Source: Pimelobacter simplex
GTDB taxonomy: Bacteria; Actinomycetota; Actinomycetes; Propionibacteriales; Nocardioidaceae
NCBI RefSeq assembly: GCF_024662235.1
Contig: NZ_CP096276.1
Span: 5,518,001 to 5,582,000 of the forward strand
Reading direction: 5' to 3'
DNA: 64,000 bases
This document shows, one piece after another, positions 41,586 to 50,646 of the stretch; position 1 is the first letter of the stretch; every line of letters starts with the position of its first letter. A model generated the notes under the pieces. The model saw only the letters and a program-made list of their open reading frames with translations. It ran no database searches and was not told the DNA's origin. The translations under genes and the position numbers were made by a program.

Positions 41586-41659
41586 CATGTAACTACGTGT
41601 TACGTCGCTCAATTCGATGCCATAGCGCCCGGGTAGCGGATCTAACACGTAGTTACATG
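41586..41659. promoter_or_regulatory. Paired TetR-type operators between FAD dehydrogenase and MMPL gene
   Basis: CATGTAACTACGTGTTA (41586-41602) is repeated as an exact reverse complement at 41643-41659. Each is itself a GTAAC-n5-GTTAC palindrome (the second with one mismatch). The two sites flank the divergent promoter. The TetR protein at the end of the MMPL gene is the likely binder. Confidence 0.75.
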
Positions 41660-41680
41660 AGCGCGTGGCCCGCGCCACAG

Positions 41681-41701
41681 TTCCTTGCCAGTGGCAAGGA
41701 A
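41681..41701. promoter_or_regulatory. Perfect palindrome TTCCTTGCC-n3-GGCAAGGAA
   Basis: Nine-base arms at 41681-41689 and 41693-41701 around AGT lie just upstream of a TAGTTT -10 (41709-41714), itself six bases before the MMPL ATG. The half-sites differ from the GTAAC operators, so a second regulator may act here. Confidence 0.65.
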
Positions 41702-41720
41702 CCGGTTCTAGTTTCCGGGC

Positions 41721-44717
41721 ATGGCTCCCCCCGAGGGCGACCGCGTCGCTCGCTACGCCCGCTTCGCCGTACGACGAGCCGGGTGGGTCGTGCTCGCCTG
41801 GCTGGCGGTCACGGTCGTGATGAACACCGCCGTCCCCCAGCTCGAGGAGGTCGCCGGGCGCGACTCCTCGCCGATGGTGCCCAAGGACGCGCCGTCGATG
41901 CAGGCGGTCGCCGCGATGGACGAGGCCTTCGGCAGCGGGCGCAGCGAGAGCTTCATCGTCGTCGCGATGGAGCGCACGTCGGGGCTGACCAAGGCCGACA
42001 CCCGGTACGCCGAGGACCTGGTCACCGAGCTGGAGAAGGACACCGACGACGTCGCCTTCGTCCAGGACGTACGCCGCCCCGAGCTGCGCGAGGCCCTGAC
42101 CAGCACCGACCGCCAGGCCCGCTACCTCCTCGTCGGGATCACCGGCGCCACCGGCGCGCCGGCGTCGCTGCGCCAGGTCGGCGCGGTCCGCGAGATCGCG
42201 CGCGAGCACGCACCGGACGGACTGACCGTCGAGGTGACCGGCCCGACCGCGACGGTCGTCGACCTGGCCACCGAGACCGAGCACAGCGTCCTGCGGATCA
42301 CCGTCGTCACGATCGGCCTGATCGCGCTCATCCTGTTCCTGATCTACCGCTCGTTCGCGATCCCGGTGCTCATCCTCAGTGTGGTCGGGATCGGGCTCGG
42401 CCTCGGCCGCGCGGTGGTGGCATGGTGCGGGATGGAGGACTTCTTCGCGGTCTCGACGTTCAGCGGCTCGTTTCTCACCGCGATCGTGCTGGGAGCGGGC
42501 ACCGACTACGCGGTGTTCCTGGTCGCGCGCTACCACGAGCAGCGCCGCCTCGGCGTCGAGCCGACCCGGGCCGCCGCGATCGCCGCGAGCCGCGTGGGCT
42601 CGGTGATCGCGGGCTCCGCGATCACCGTCGTGCTCGCCGCGATGACGATGGCGATCGCGGACCTGGGCTTCTTCAACACGACCGGTCCGGCGATCGCGGT
42701 CAGCATCGCGGTCAACCTGTTCGTCAGCCTCACGCTCACCCCGGCGCTGCTCGCGCTGGCCGGGCGCCGCGGCTGGGCCGAGCCCCGTGATTCCAAGGCC
42801 GCCGGTGTCTGGCAGCGCGTGGCCGGCCTCGTCGCGGCCCGCCCGGGCCGGATGCTCGCCGCCTCGCTGGTCCCCCTGGCGCTCCTGGCGGCGCTCTTCC
42901 CCCTCACCGACCTCTCGTACGACGTCCGCGACCCGCTGCCCGACGGCGCCGAGAGCAACCGCGGCTACGCCCTGCTGGCGCGGCACTTCCCGGTCAACGA
43001 GGTGCTCCCGGACTACGTCGTGATCCAGGCCGACCACGACCTGCGCAACTCCCGCGACCTCGCGCTCATCGAGCGCGCGTCCGCGGCCGTCGCCCAGCAC
43101 GACGGCGTGGCGCTGGTCCGCGGCATCACCCGCCCGCTGGGCGAGCCGATCACCGAGGCGTCGGTCGCCTACCAGTCCGGGCTCGTGGGCGACCGGCTCG
43201 ACCAGGCGACGACCAAGGTCGCCGAGGGCGCGGCCGGAGCGGACGAGCTGGCCGACGGCGCCGGACGCCTCGACGACGGCGCGGGCGAGCTCGCTCGGGG
43301 TGCCGACCAGGCGGTGACGGGCGCCGACCGGATCGCGACCTCGACCGCGCGCCTCTCGCGCGGCATGGACAAGCTGCTCGACGGCGCCGACGCGGCCGTC
43401 GCCGGCACCGGGGACCTCCGCACCGGCGCGACCACTCTCGCCGACGGCCTCACCACGGCCGCCGACCAGGTGCAGATCGCGGTCGACGGGCTCGCCCTCG
43501 TCCACGACGCGCTCGCGACCAAGAGCCTCACGTGCAACCTCGATCCCGCCTGCCGCAAGGCCCGCACGGGCATCAAGCAGATCTGGGAGGCCCAGCGCGA
43601 CCAGCTCCTGCCGGGGCTGCGCGAGGCCGCCCGCGGTGCGCGCACGCTCGCCTCGGGGACCGGCGACCTGCGCGCCGGACTGCGCCAGCTGCGCTCCGGG
43701 CTCGCCCAGGCCCGGACCGGTACGACGCAGCTCGCCGCCGGCCAGCGCACGTTCGCCGACCGCCTGGGCGAGCTGTCCACGGGAGCCGACCAGCTCGCCG
43801 AGGGGACCGGCCGGCTGCGCGGCGGCACCCAGCAGGTCGCCGCCTCCCTGCCCGAGCTCGAGGAGGGCCTCGCCGCCGCGGCGCGCCACCTGCGCACCAC
43901 CAGCAGCCAGGCCGACGACCCGGCCAGTGGCGGCTTCTACCTGCCGCCGACCGCCCTGGAGCGGCAGGACTTCGCGGCGGCCAGCCGGCTCTTCGTCTCC
44001 CCGGACGGCCGGACCGCGCGGATCGCCGTGCTCGGCACGACCGACGCCTTCGGCCCCGAGGCCGCGGACCGCTCGGCCGAGATCCGCACGATCGTCGCCA
44101 CGTCGTTCAACGGCACCCGGCTCGCCGGCGCGGACGTCGCGACGACCGGCATGCCGAGCACCAACGCCGACCTGCGGCGCTACTCGATGTCGGACCTGCG
44201 CACCATCGCGACCTTCGCGCTGATCGCGGTCTTCCTCGTCCTGCTCCTGCTGCTGCGCAGCCTCGTCGCGGCGTTCACGCTCATGGCCACGGTCGTCCTG
44301 TCGTACGTCGCCGCGATCGGGCTCTCCGTCCTCGTCTGGCAGTACGGGCTGGGGATCCAGCTCGACTGGACCGTCGCCGCGGTCGCGTTCGTCGTCCTCG
44401 TCGCCGTCGGCGCCGACTACAACCTGCTGCTGACCAAGCGCATGCACGAGGAGGCGCCCGACGGATCCGCGGCGGGCATCGCGCGGGCGACGGCCGCCAC
44501 GGGCGGCGTGATCACCACCGCGGGCGTGATCTTCGCGGTCAGCATGATGGCGCTCATGGCCGGGCGGGTGACCACGATCGGCCAGGTCGGGTTCACCATC
44601 GCGGTCGGCCTGCTGCTCGACACGTTCGTCGTGCGCTCGCTCCTCGTGCCCGCGATCGCTACGTTGCTGGGAAAGCGGCTGTGGTGGCCGCAACGGACTC
44701 GGGCAGCAGAGGGATGA
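41721..44717 (+). CDS. MMPL/RND family transporter
   Basis: A 998-residue RND-type exporter with two repeats, each one TM helix, a large extracytoplasmic loop and five more TMs. Characteristic motifs are GAGTDYAVFLVARYHEQ (~255) in the first half and GADYNLLLTKRMHEE (~898) in the second. The second loop contains a long helical array of Gly/Ala/Asp repeats (AEGAAGADELADGAGRLDDG and similar, ~495-720), as in MmpL-like proteins of the HpnN/YdfJ type. It may export lipids or siderophores. Probably leaderless; its stop overlaps the TetR start (ATGA). Confidence 0.92.
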   Translation: MAPPEGDRVARYARFAVRRAGWVVLAWLAVTVVMNTAVPQLEEVAGRDSSPMVPKDAPSMQAVAAMDEAFGSGRSESFIVVAMERTSGLTKADTRYAEDLVTELEKDTDDVAFVQDVRRPELREALTSTDRQARYLLVGITGATGAPASLRQVGAVREIAREHAPDGLTVEVTGPTATVVDLATETEHSVLRITVVTIGLIALILFLIYRSFAIPVLILSVVGIGLGLGRAVVAWCGMEDFFAVSTFSGSFLTAIVLGAGTDYAVFLVARYHEQRRLGVEPTRAAAIAASRVGSVIAGSAITVVLAAMTMAIADLGFFNTTGPAIAVSIAVNLFVSLTLTPALLALAGRRGWAEPRDSKAAGVWQRVAGLVAARPGRMLAASLVPLALLAALFPLTDLSYDVRDPLPDGAESNRGYALLARHFPVNEVLPDYVVIQADHDLRNSRDLALIERASAAVAQHDGVALVRGITRPLGEPITEASVAYQSGLVGDRLDQATTKVAEGAAGADELADGAGRLDDGAGELARGADQAVTGADRIATSTARLSRGMDKLLDGADAAVAGTGDLRTGATTLADGLTTAADQVQIAVDGLALVHDALATKSLTCNLDPACRKARTGIKQIWEAQRDQLLPGLREAARGARTLASGTGDLRAGLRQLRSGLAQARTGTTQLAAGQRTFADRLGELSTGADQLAEGTGRLRGGTQQVAASLPELEEGLAAAARHLRTTSSQADDPASGGFYLPPTALERQDFAAASRLFVSPDGRTARIAVLGTTDAFGPEAADRSAEIRTIVATSFNGTRLAGADVATTGMPSTNADLRRYSMSDLRTIATFALIAVFLVLLLLLRSLVAAFTLMATVVLSYVAAIGLSVLVWQYGLGIQLDWTVAAVAFVVLVAVGADYNLLLTKRMHEEAPDGSAAGIARATAATGGVITTAGVIFAVSMMALMAGRVTTIGQVGFTIAVGLLLDTFVVRSLLVPAIATLLGKRLWWPQRTRAAEG

Positions 44718-45307
44718 TCATGAGACAGGCCGACCTGCGGGAGCGGCTGATCCGCGCGGCGGAGCAGGAGATCGCGGCCTGCGGCCCGGCCAAGGCGAGC
44801 CTGCGGGCCATCGCGCGGCGGGTCGGGGTGTCCCACCAGGCCACGGCGCACCACTTCGACGACCGGGCGGGGCTGTTCACGGCGCTGGCGGTCGAGGGCT
44901 TCGAGCTGCTCCTCGACCGCACCCGGACGGCGGTCGCGGGCGTCCCGGCCGACGGTGGGCGCCAGGTGACGGCCGCGGGCGTCGCCTACGTCGAGTTCGC
45001 CGACCGGCAGCCGACGATGTTCGACGTGATGTTCCGCCCCGAGCTGCTGCACGCCGACGACGCCGGGCTGTGCGCGGTCCGGCTGACCCACCGGGCGCTG
45101 CTGCTCGACCTCGTCGGCGCCGCGCAGGGCACCGGCTGGGCCGCGTCGGTGCCGACGGAGGAGCTCGTCACCATCGGCTGGGCCACCGTGCACGGGCTGG
45201 CCGTGCTCCAGCGCGACGCCCAGCTGACCGCCGTACCGACCGAGGTGGACCTGGACCCGGCCAAGCTGCTCGTCGTGATCGGTCAGGCGCTCGACGCGCT
45301 GGCCTGA
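44714..45307 (+). CDS. TetR family regulator of the MMPL exporter
   Basis: A 197-residue TetR: HTH ~8-55 (AACGPAKASLRAIARRVGVSHQATAHHFDDRAGLFTAL), and a C-terminal domain with FADRQPTMFDVMFRPELLHADD, typical of the TetR_C_13 type. ATG 44714 overlaps the MMPL stop. It likely binds the GTAAC-n5-GTTAC palindromes in front of the MMPL and FAD dehydrogenase genes. Its last 25 bases overlap the convergent adenylate cyclase gene. Confidence 0.9.
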   Translation: MIMRQADLRERLIRAAEQEIAACGPAKASLRAIARRVGVSHQATAHHFDDRAGLFTALAVEGFELLLDRTRTAVAGVPADGGRQVTAAGVAYVEFADRQPTMFDVMFRPELLHADDAGLCAVRLTHRALLLDLVGAAQGTGWAASVPTEELVTIGWATVHGLAVLQRDAQLTAVPTEVDLDPAKLLVVIGQALDALA

Positions 45308-46866
45308 ACCGCCAGCCGGGTGGGCGTCGCCCGCCCGCGCAGCGTCACCTCGCCGTGCTCGCGCCAGTACGGCGCCTCGTCGGGACCCGCGGCCTCGACC
45401 GAGGCCCACGCGGCGAGCACGCCGCCGGGGACGTCCTTGGCGAGGTCGGTGAGCCGGGCCGCGGAGTTCACGGCGTCGCCGATCACGGTGTACTCGAAGC
45501 GCTGCTCGTGACCGACATTGCCGGCGACGACCTGGCCGGTCGCGATCCCGATGCCGGCGCCCACCTCGGGCACCTCGGCCGCCAGCCGGACCGCCATGGC
45601 GCGGGCGGCCGACAGCGCCGCCGCGGCATGATCGGGGTGCTCGACGGGTGCTCCGAAGACCGCCAGCACCGCGTCGCCGATGAACTTGTTGACCAGGCCG
45701 TGGTGCCGGTCGACCTCGTCGACCACCACGCCGAAGAACCGGTTGAGCACCGCCACGACCTCGGTCGGCCCGTGCTCGGTGGCGTACGTCGTGGAGCCGA
45801 CCAGGTCGACGAAGAGCACCGAGCAGGTGCGGGTCTCGCCCCCCAGCTCGATCTCGCCCGCGCCGAGGGCCGCCGCCGCGGCGGCGACCTCCTGGCCGAC
45901 GTGGCGGCCGAACAGGTCGCGGATCTGCTCGCGCTCCTGGAGGCCGGTGACCATGTCGTTGAAGCCGCTCTGGAGCTGGCCGAGCTCGGTGCCGTCGTAC
46001 ACGACGACGTCGGTGTCGAGGTGGCCCGCCTCGACGGCGCGCATGGCGTCGCGCACCGACAGCAGGGGAGCGACGACGGACCGCGCGTTGAGGTCGGTGA
46101 GCAGGAAGCCGAACAGCAGCACGATGACGCACACGATGATGGTCACGACGGCGAGCTGGTCGAGCGTGGCGTCGTTCCCGCTCGGGGTGAGCGCCAGGAT
46201 CGCGGCGATGAGCAGGCCGACGATCGGGGCGCCGGTGCCGAGGGTCCAGAAGATCGCCATCCGCGGGCCGACCCCGACGCCGCGGATCCGCTGGGTCACC
46301 CGTACGTCGCTCAGCGCGCGGGCCGCGATCGGGCGCAGCGAGAACTCGGTGAACAGGTAGGAGATCCCGGCCACCACCATCGCGCCGATGCTCACCGTCA
46401 GCGCCGTGCCGAGGATGCGCGAGGGCTGCAGGATGATCGTGAGCACCGTGAACAGCACCGTGCCGACCAGCCACATCGTCAGCTGCATGACGGTCAGCGT
46501 CAGCGGCACCCGCAGCGCCCGGGCCCGCTGGGTCCGGTCGGGGTCGACGCCGGGCTGGGTGGCCCACCGGAGCGCGCGCAGCGAGGTCGTCGTCCCCCAG
46601 ACCGCGCCGATCGCCGCCGCGACGAAGACGTACGTCGGGATGGCGATCGCGAGCGCGATGACCATCTCCCGGTTCGGGGCCGGTGAGGGGATCGCCCAGG
46701 TGTTGATGACGAACACCACGAGGGCGCCGATCAGGTTGGTCCCGACGAGCAGCACGGTCAGCAGCACCTGGATGCGGATCCGCAGGCGGCGCGGCTGCTG
46801 GTCGCGCGGACCGAGGATCCGCGAGCCGAAGGGGCTGCGCCGGGGAGAGGAGGACCGACGCGGCAT
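45283..46866 (-). CDS. Six-helix membrane adenylate cyclase (HAMP + class III catalytic domain)
   Basis: A 527-residue cyclase: basic N-terminus, six TM segments (~32-275), HAMP domain (~280-335; SVVAPLLSVRDAMRAVEAGHLDTDV) and class III cyclase domain (~365-525). Catalytic residues visible: metal Asp in VLFVDLVGSTTYA, metal Asp in NKFIGDAVLAVFGAP with the adenine-selecting Lys, adenine-selecting Asp in YTVIGDAVNSAARL, and the transition-state Asn/Arg in the same stretch. It resembles the mycobacterial Rv1318c-Rv1320c/Rv3645 group. It converts ATP to cAMP. Active by motif. Confidence 0.93.
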   Translation of the reverse strand: MPRRSSSPRRSPFGSRILGPRDQQPRRLRIRIQVLLTVLLVGTNLIGALVVFVINTWAIPSPAPNREMVIALAIAIPTYVFVAAAIGAVWGTTTSLRALRWATQPGVDPDRTQRARALRVPLTLTVMQLTMWLVGTVLFTVLTIILQPSRILGTALTVSIGAMVVAGISYLFTEFSLRPIAARALSDVRVTQRIRGVGVGPRMAIFWTLGTGAPIVGLLIAAILALTPSGNDATLDQLAVVTIIVCVIVLLFGFLLTDLNARSVVAPLLSVRDAMRAVEAGHLDTDVVVYDGTELGQLQSGFNDMVTGLQEREQIRDLFGRHVGQEVAAAAAALGAGEIELGGETRTCSVLFVDLVGSTTYATEHGPTEVVAVLNRFFGVVVDEVDRHHGLVNKFIGDAVLAVFGAPVEHPDHAAAALSAARAMAVRLAAEVPEVGAGIGIATGQVVAGNVGHEQRFEYTVIGDAVNSAARLTDLAKDVPGGVLAAWASVEAAGPDEAPYWREHGEVTLRGRATPTRLAVQASASSA

Positions 46867-46914
46867 GAGGCGAAGCGTAGTGCGCCGTTGCGCGCCTCTG
46901 GTTGGATCGGGGTC

Positions 46915-47412
46915 ATGACGACGTCTGCCGCCGAGATCACCGAGGCCTACGCCGCCTTCCACGAGAAGGTCGTGGGCTTCGCCGCGTCCGGCGACTGGAC
47001 CGGCTACGCCGACCTGTTCACCCCCGACGCGGTCTACGTCGAGCACGCGATGGGCACCTTCACCGGGCGCGACGAGATCCGCGAGTGGTCGGTGCGCACC
47101 ATGACGTCGTACCCCGGGCGGTTGATGCCGGAGTTCCCGATCTCGTGGCAGGTCGTCGACGCCGACGCCGGCCGCCTCGTCTGCGAGGTGCTCAACCCGA
47201 TGCCCGACCCGGGCGACGGCACGATGCTGACCGAGCCCAACATCACGATCATGACCTACGCCGGCGACGGCCTGTTCTCCGGCGAGGAGGACGTCTACAA
47301 CCCCCTGCGCTTCCACGCGATGGCGCAGAAGTGGGCCCGGATCGCCGCCGCCCACGACAACGCCGACGAGGACGTCCTCAGCTGGCTCGACAAGTTCGGT
47401 GGTGGACGGTGA
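46915..47412 (+). CDS. NTF2-like/SnoaL-type protein
   Basis: A 165-residue single-domain protein with the NTF2-like start EITEAYAAFHEKVVGFAASGDWTGYADLFTPDAVYVEHAMGTFTGRDEIREW, as in SnoaL/limonene-epoxide-hydrolase-fold isomerases and ketosteroid-isomerase relatives. Enzyme or ligand-binder cannot be distinguished. A TTGGAT -10 seven bases before ATG 46915 suggests a leaderless transcript. It overlaps the PGPGW gene (GTGA) and heads a forward run of close genes ending at recD. Confidence 0.82.
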   Translation: MTTSAAEITEAYAAFHEKVVGFAASGDWTGYADLFTPDAVYVEHAMGTFTGRDEIREWSVRTMTSYPGRLMPEFPISWQVVDADAGRLVCEVLNPMPDPGDGTMLTEPNITIMTYAGDGLFSGEEDVYNPLRFHAMAQKWARIAAAHDNADEDVLSWLDKFGGGR

Positions 47413-47900
47413 CGGGGGCGGCCAAGCGCCTGCTCCTCGAGGTCCTCGGCTGGCTCCTGCTCGTCGCGGGCGTCGCGGCGCTCGTCCTGCCGGGACCGGG
47501 ACTGCTGCTGATGGCGGCCGGTCTGGGCGTGCTGTCCCAGCAGTACACCTGGGCCGAGCGGCTGCTCGACCCCGTCCTGCTGCGCGCCCTGCGGGCCGCG
47601 GCCGAGGGGGTCGAGACCTGGCCGCGGGTGATCATGTCGACGATCTTCGCGCTGGGCATCGGCGCCTTCGGTGTCGCGTGGCTGCTCGACCCGGACACGC
47701 CGGACTGGTGGCCGATCGCCGAGCGCTGGTGGCTCCCGGGCGGCGTCTGGACGGGCATCACCCTGCTGCTGTCCTGCGTCATCGCGCTGGCGCTGATCGT
47801 CTACTCGTTCCGCCGCTTCCACGGCAAGCCCGAGGCCCGGGCCGCGCTGGAGGGTGAGATCGACGAGGCCGACGAGCGCCGGCACCACGAGGACGACTGA
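47409..47900 (+). CDS. PGPGW-type transmembrane protein
   Basis: A 163-residue membrane protein with LLLVAGVAALVLPGPGLLLMAAGLGVLSQQY (~15-45), the hallmark of the actinobacterial PGPGW family, and two further helices (~75-92, ~115-135), ending in a charged tail (EIDEADERRHHEDD). Function unknown. GTG start overlapping the upstream stop; three bases to the acetyltransferase gene. Confidence 0.8.
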   Translation: MTGAAKRLLLEVLGWLLLVAGVAALVLPGPGLLLMAAGLGVLSQQYTWAERLLDPVLLRALRAAAEGVETWPRVIMSTIFALGIGAFGVAWLLDPDTPDWWPIAERWWLPGGVWTGITLLLSCVIALALIVYSFRRFHGKPEARAALEGEIDEADERRHHEDD

Positions 47901-47903
47901 GCG

Positions 47904-48485
47904 ATGACCGGCCCGGACGACGACAGCCGCAGCATGCGCGAGCGGATGCTCGCCGGCGACCTCTACCTGGCCGACGACCCCGACCTCGTCGAGGCCTACC
48001 TCCGGGCCCAGGACCTCACGACGGCCTACAACGCGACGACGGCCCGCGAGCGCGACCGGCGCCACGATCTCCTCGGCGAGCTGCTCGGCGCCGTGGGCGA
48101 GGACACCGGCATCCGGCCGCCGCTCCACGTCGACTACGGGAGCCAGGTGACGATCGGGGCGCGCTCGTTCGTGAACTTCGGCCTGGTGGCGCTCGACGTC
48201 GCCCCCATCGTGATCGGGGACGACGTCCAGATCGGCCCGAACGTCCAGCTCCTGACGCCGCTGCACCCGCTCGAGGCCGGTCCCCGGCGCGACAAGTGGG
48301 AGTCGGCCCGGCCTATCGAGATCGGCGACAACGTCTGGCTCGGCGGCGGCGTGATCGTCTGCCCCGGCGTCACCATCGGTCCGAACACCGTGGTCGGTGC
48401 CGGCTCCGTCGTCACCCGCGACCTGCCTGCGGGCGTGCTGGCGGTGGGCAACCCGGCGCGTGTGGTGCGGGAGCTTCCGGCGTGA
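47904..48485 (+). CDS. Maltose/galactoside O-acetyltransferase-like protein
   Basis: A 193-residue left-handed beta-helix acetyltransferase: N-terminal Mac domain (MRERMLAGDLYLADDPDLVEAYLRAQDL, ~11-40), PLHVDYGSQVTIGARSFVNFGLVALDVAPIVIGDDVQIGPNVQL with the family Asn, catalytic His in LTPLHPLEAG, and GGGVIVCPGVTIGPNTVVGAGSVVTRDLP. It transfers acetyl from acetyl-CoA to a sugar or similar hydroxyl. It overlaps the patatin gene (GTGA). Confidence 0.9.
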   Translation: MTGPDDDSRSMRERMLAGDLYLADDPDLVEAYLRAQDLTTAYNATTARERDRRHDLLGELLGAVGEDTGIRPPLHVDYGSQVTIGARSFVNFGLVALDVAPIVIGDDVQIGPNVQLLTPLHPLEAGPRRDKWESARPIEIGDNVWLGGGVIVCPGVTIGPNTVVGAGSVVTRDLPAGVLAVGNPARVVRELPA

Positions 48486-49426
48486 GCACCCTGATCGTGC
48501 CGCTGGCCACGGTGCTGCGCGAGCGGCTGCGCACCGGCAGCCGGCCGGGGCAGCGCGACGACGGGCACCGCGTGGCGCTGGCGATCGAGGGCGGCGGCAG
48601 CCGGGCGGCGTACTCGGCGGGGATGGCGCTGGCCATCGACGAGGCCGGCCTGACCGACGCCTTCGACCACGTCTACGGCACGTCCGGCGGGGCGCTCAAC
48701 GGTGCCTGGCTGCTCACCGGCGAGGGCCGCAAGTGGCTGCGCAGCTGGGCCTGGCCCGAGGTCGCGGCGGCCAAGGTGACCGACCCGCGGCGGATGCTGC
48801 GCGGCCGCCCGGTCATCGACCTCGCCCGCCTGGTGCACCACGTCTACGAGTCGATCACCCCGATGGACTTCGACGCGATCGTCGCCAACCCCATCGGCTT
48901 CCACCCGATCGCGACCGACGCGGCGACCGGCGTGGCGGCCGACCTCGCGCCCTACGTCACCGACCGGCTCAGCGCCCAGACCGCGCTGCGGGCGAGCTCG
49001 TGCATCCCCCTCCTGGCCGGCCCTCCGGTCCGGGTCGGCGACCGGCGCTACGTCGACGGCGGTCTCTCCGAGGGCGTGCCCTTCCGCACGGCGCTCGCCC
49101 AGGGCGCCAGCCACGTGCTGGTCCTGCGGACCCGGCGCGCCGACCAGCGCGCCGTACCGCCCTCGCGCGTCGAGCGGGCGCTGCTCGCGCCCTACTTCCT
49201 GCGGCACGGACGGGCCGCGGGTGCGGCGCACGTCGGGCGCCACCGGACCTACGCCGACGACGACCGGCGGCTCGCGGCGGGGACCCGGGCCGACGTACCG
49301 ACGCTCGTCGAGGTGCGACCAGCGCTCGGATCGCCCGACGTGACGCGGCTCAGCGGCGACCTCAAGAGCATCGACGCCGCCATCGACCACGGACGCGCGG
49401 TGATGCAGGCCTTCCTCGATGGCTGA
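48482..49426 (+). CDS. Patatin-like phospholipase
   Basis: A 314-residue patatin-domain lipid hydrolase of the YjjU type: oxyanion loop EGGGSRAAYSAGMA (~33-46), nucleophile Ser in GTSGGALNGAW (~63), catalytic Asp in RYVDGGLSEGVP (~192). Ser-Asp dyad intact. GTG 48482 overlaps the upstream stop, and its own end overlaps the tandem TetR start by 8 bases, so lipid hydrolase and regulator are co-expressed. Confidence 0.9.
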   Translation: MSTLIVPLATVLRERLRTGSRPGQRDDGHRVALAIEGGGSRAAYSAGMALAIDEAGLTDAFDHVYGTSGGALNGAWLLTGEGRKWLRSWAWPEVAAAKVTDPRRMLRGRPVIDLARLVHHVYESITPMDFDAIVANPIGFHPIATDAATGVAADLAPYVTDRLSAQTALRASSCIPLLAGPPVRVGDRRYVDGGLSEGVPFRTALAQGASHVLVLRTRRADQRAVPPSRVERALLAPYFLRHGRAAGAAHVGRHRTYADDDRRLAAGTRADVPTLVEVRPALGSPDVTRLSGDLKSIDAAIDHGRAVMQAFLDG

Positions 49427-50636
49427 GCCCGGTCCGGGCGCGCAGCGCCGGCCCCGCAACCGCAAGGAGCTCATCGTCGCCGCGGCGGCCCGGCAGTTCG
49501 CCCGCCGGGGCTATCCCGACGCCTTCGTCGCCGACATCGCGGCCGAGATCGGCATCACCGCCTCGGCGCTCTACCGCCACTTCGGGGGCAAGGCCGCGCT
49601 GCTCGTCGCCGCCATCGAGCTCGAGATCGCCCAGCTCGCCGAGGCGTACGACGCCCCGCCGGAGCTCTCCGCGCTGCTCGACCACGCGGCCCACCACCTG
49701 CTGCGCCCCGGCCGCCCGCACGCGCTGTGGGATCGCAACGCCCGCTTCCTCGACCCGGCCCGGCGTGACGAGCTCGCCGCCCGCTACGGCACGTCGCTCA
49801 AGCCGCTGCGCAGCGCGCTCGCCACGGCTCGGCCCGACCTGGGCCGGGCGGACGTCGTCGCGCTGTCGGTCGCGGTGCACGCCGTCCTCGACAGCGGGCG
49901 GGCCTACGAGCGGGCGACCGTCGAGGAGCCGCGCGCGGGTCAGCTCATGGTGGCCGCGGCTGCCGCGGTGGCCGAGGTGCCCTGGCTGCCGCAGGCCGAT
50001 CCGGTGGTCCCGCCGCCAGCGCTGCCGCCACCGCCTCCCGGCGCCTCGGGCGGGCTCCAGCCGGCGTCCCGGCGCGAGGCCGCGCTCGCGGCCGCCGTAC
50101 GGCTGTTCGCCGAGCGGGGCTACGAGGTCGTCGGCATGGACGACATCGGCGCCGCCGCGGGGATCTCCGGGCCGACGCTCTACCACCACTTCCCGGGCAA
50201 GTCGGCGATCCTCGTCGAGGTCATCACGCGCTGCCTCGACGCGCTCTACTTCGACCTCGCCGCGGTGCTGGCCGGGACCGACGACGCCGCCACGGCGCTC
50301 GACCGGACGCTGGCGTCGTTCGTCCGGATCAACCTCGCCCAGGGCGACGCGCTGTCCCCGCTGTTCACCGAGATCGGCAACGTGCGGCCCGAGGAGCGGG
50401 CGCCGATCCGGCGGGCCCAGCAGGACTACGTCAACGAGTGGGCGGTGCTGCTCACCGCCGTTCGTGACGACCTCACCGCGGCCGACGCGCAGGCACTGGT
50501 GCGTTCGGCGCAGATTGCGGTCAACACCCTGCGGCGCTACCTGCCGGTCGGACCGGCCGATCAGTGGATCCTGCTGTGCCGGGTCGGTCGCGCGGTGCTC
50601 GGGCTGCCCGACGATTCCGTCGGGCCCATGTCCTAG
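49419..50636 (+). CDS. Tandem (two-domain) TetR regulator
   Basis: A 405-residue fusion of two complete TetR proteins: the first HTH at ~15-62 (RGYPDAFVADIAAEIGITASALYRHFGGKAALL), the second at ~220-267 (RGYEVVGMDDIGAAAGISGPTLYHHFPGKSAIL), joined by a Pro-rich linker (VVPPPALPPPPPGASGG, ~192-208). Ordinary TetRs are ~200 residues; this one could be an intramolecular dimer. Such double TetRs are known in actinobacteria near acyl-CoA and lipid genes. It lies between a patatin gene (8-base overlap) and recC (10-base gap). Confidence 0.9.
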   Translation: MAEPGPGAQRRPRNRKELIVAAAARQFARRGYPDAFVADIAAEIGITASALYRHFGGKAALLVAAIELEIAQLAEAYDAPPELSALLDHAAHHLLRPGRPHALWDRNARFLDPARRDELAARYGTSLKPLRSALATARPDLGRADVVALSVAVHAVLDSGRAYERATVEEPRAGQLMVAAAAAVAEVPWLPQADPVVPPPALPPPPPGASGGLQPASRREAALAAAVRLFAERGYEVVGMDDIGAAAGISGPTLYHHFPGKSAILVEVITRCLDALYFDLAAVLAGTDDAATALDRTLASFVRINLAQGDALSPLFTEIGNVRPEERAPIRRAQQDYVNEWAVLLTAVRDDLTAADAQALVRSAQIAVNTLRRYLPVGPADQWILLCRVGRAVLGLPDDSVGPMS

Positions 50637-50646
50637 CCTCGCCTCG

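Noticed and set aside
41562..44693. 1043-codon antisense frame opposite the MMPL gene
   Set aside because: Composition is Arg/Glu/Gly/His low complexity with no motif; the plus-strand MMPL protein accounts for the region.
48397..50646. Upstream extension of the recC frame by ~750 codons
   Set aside because: The extension is Arg/Pro/Ser-rich and overlaps the patatin and TetR genes; recC similarity begins at ATG 50647.
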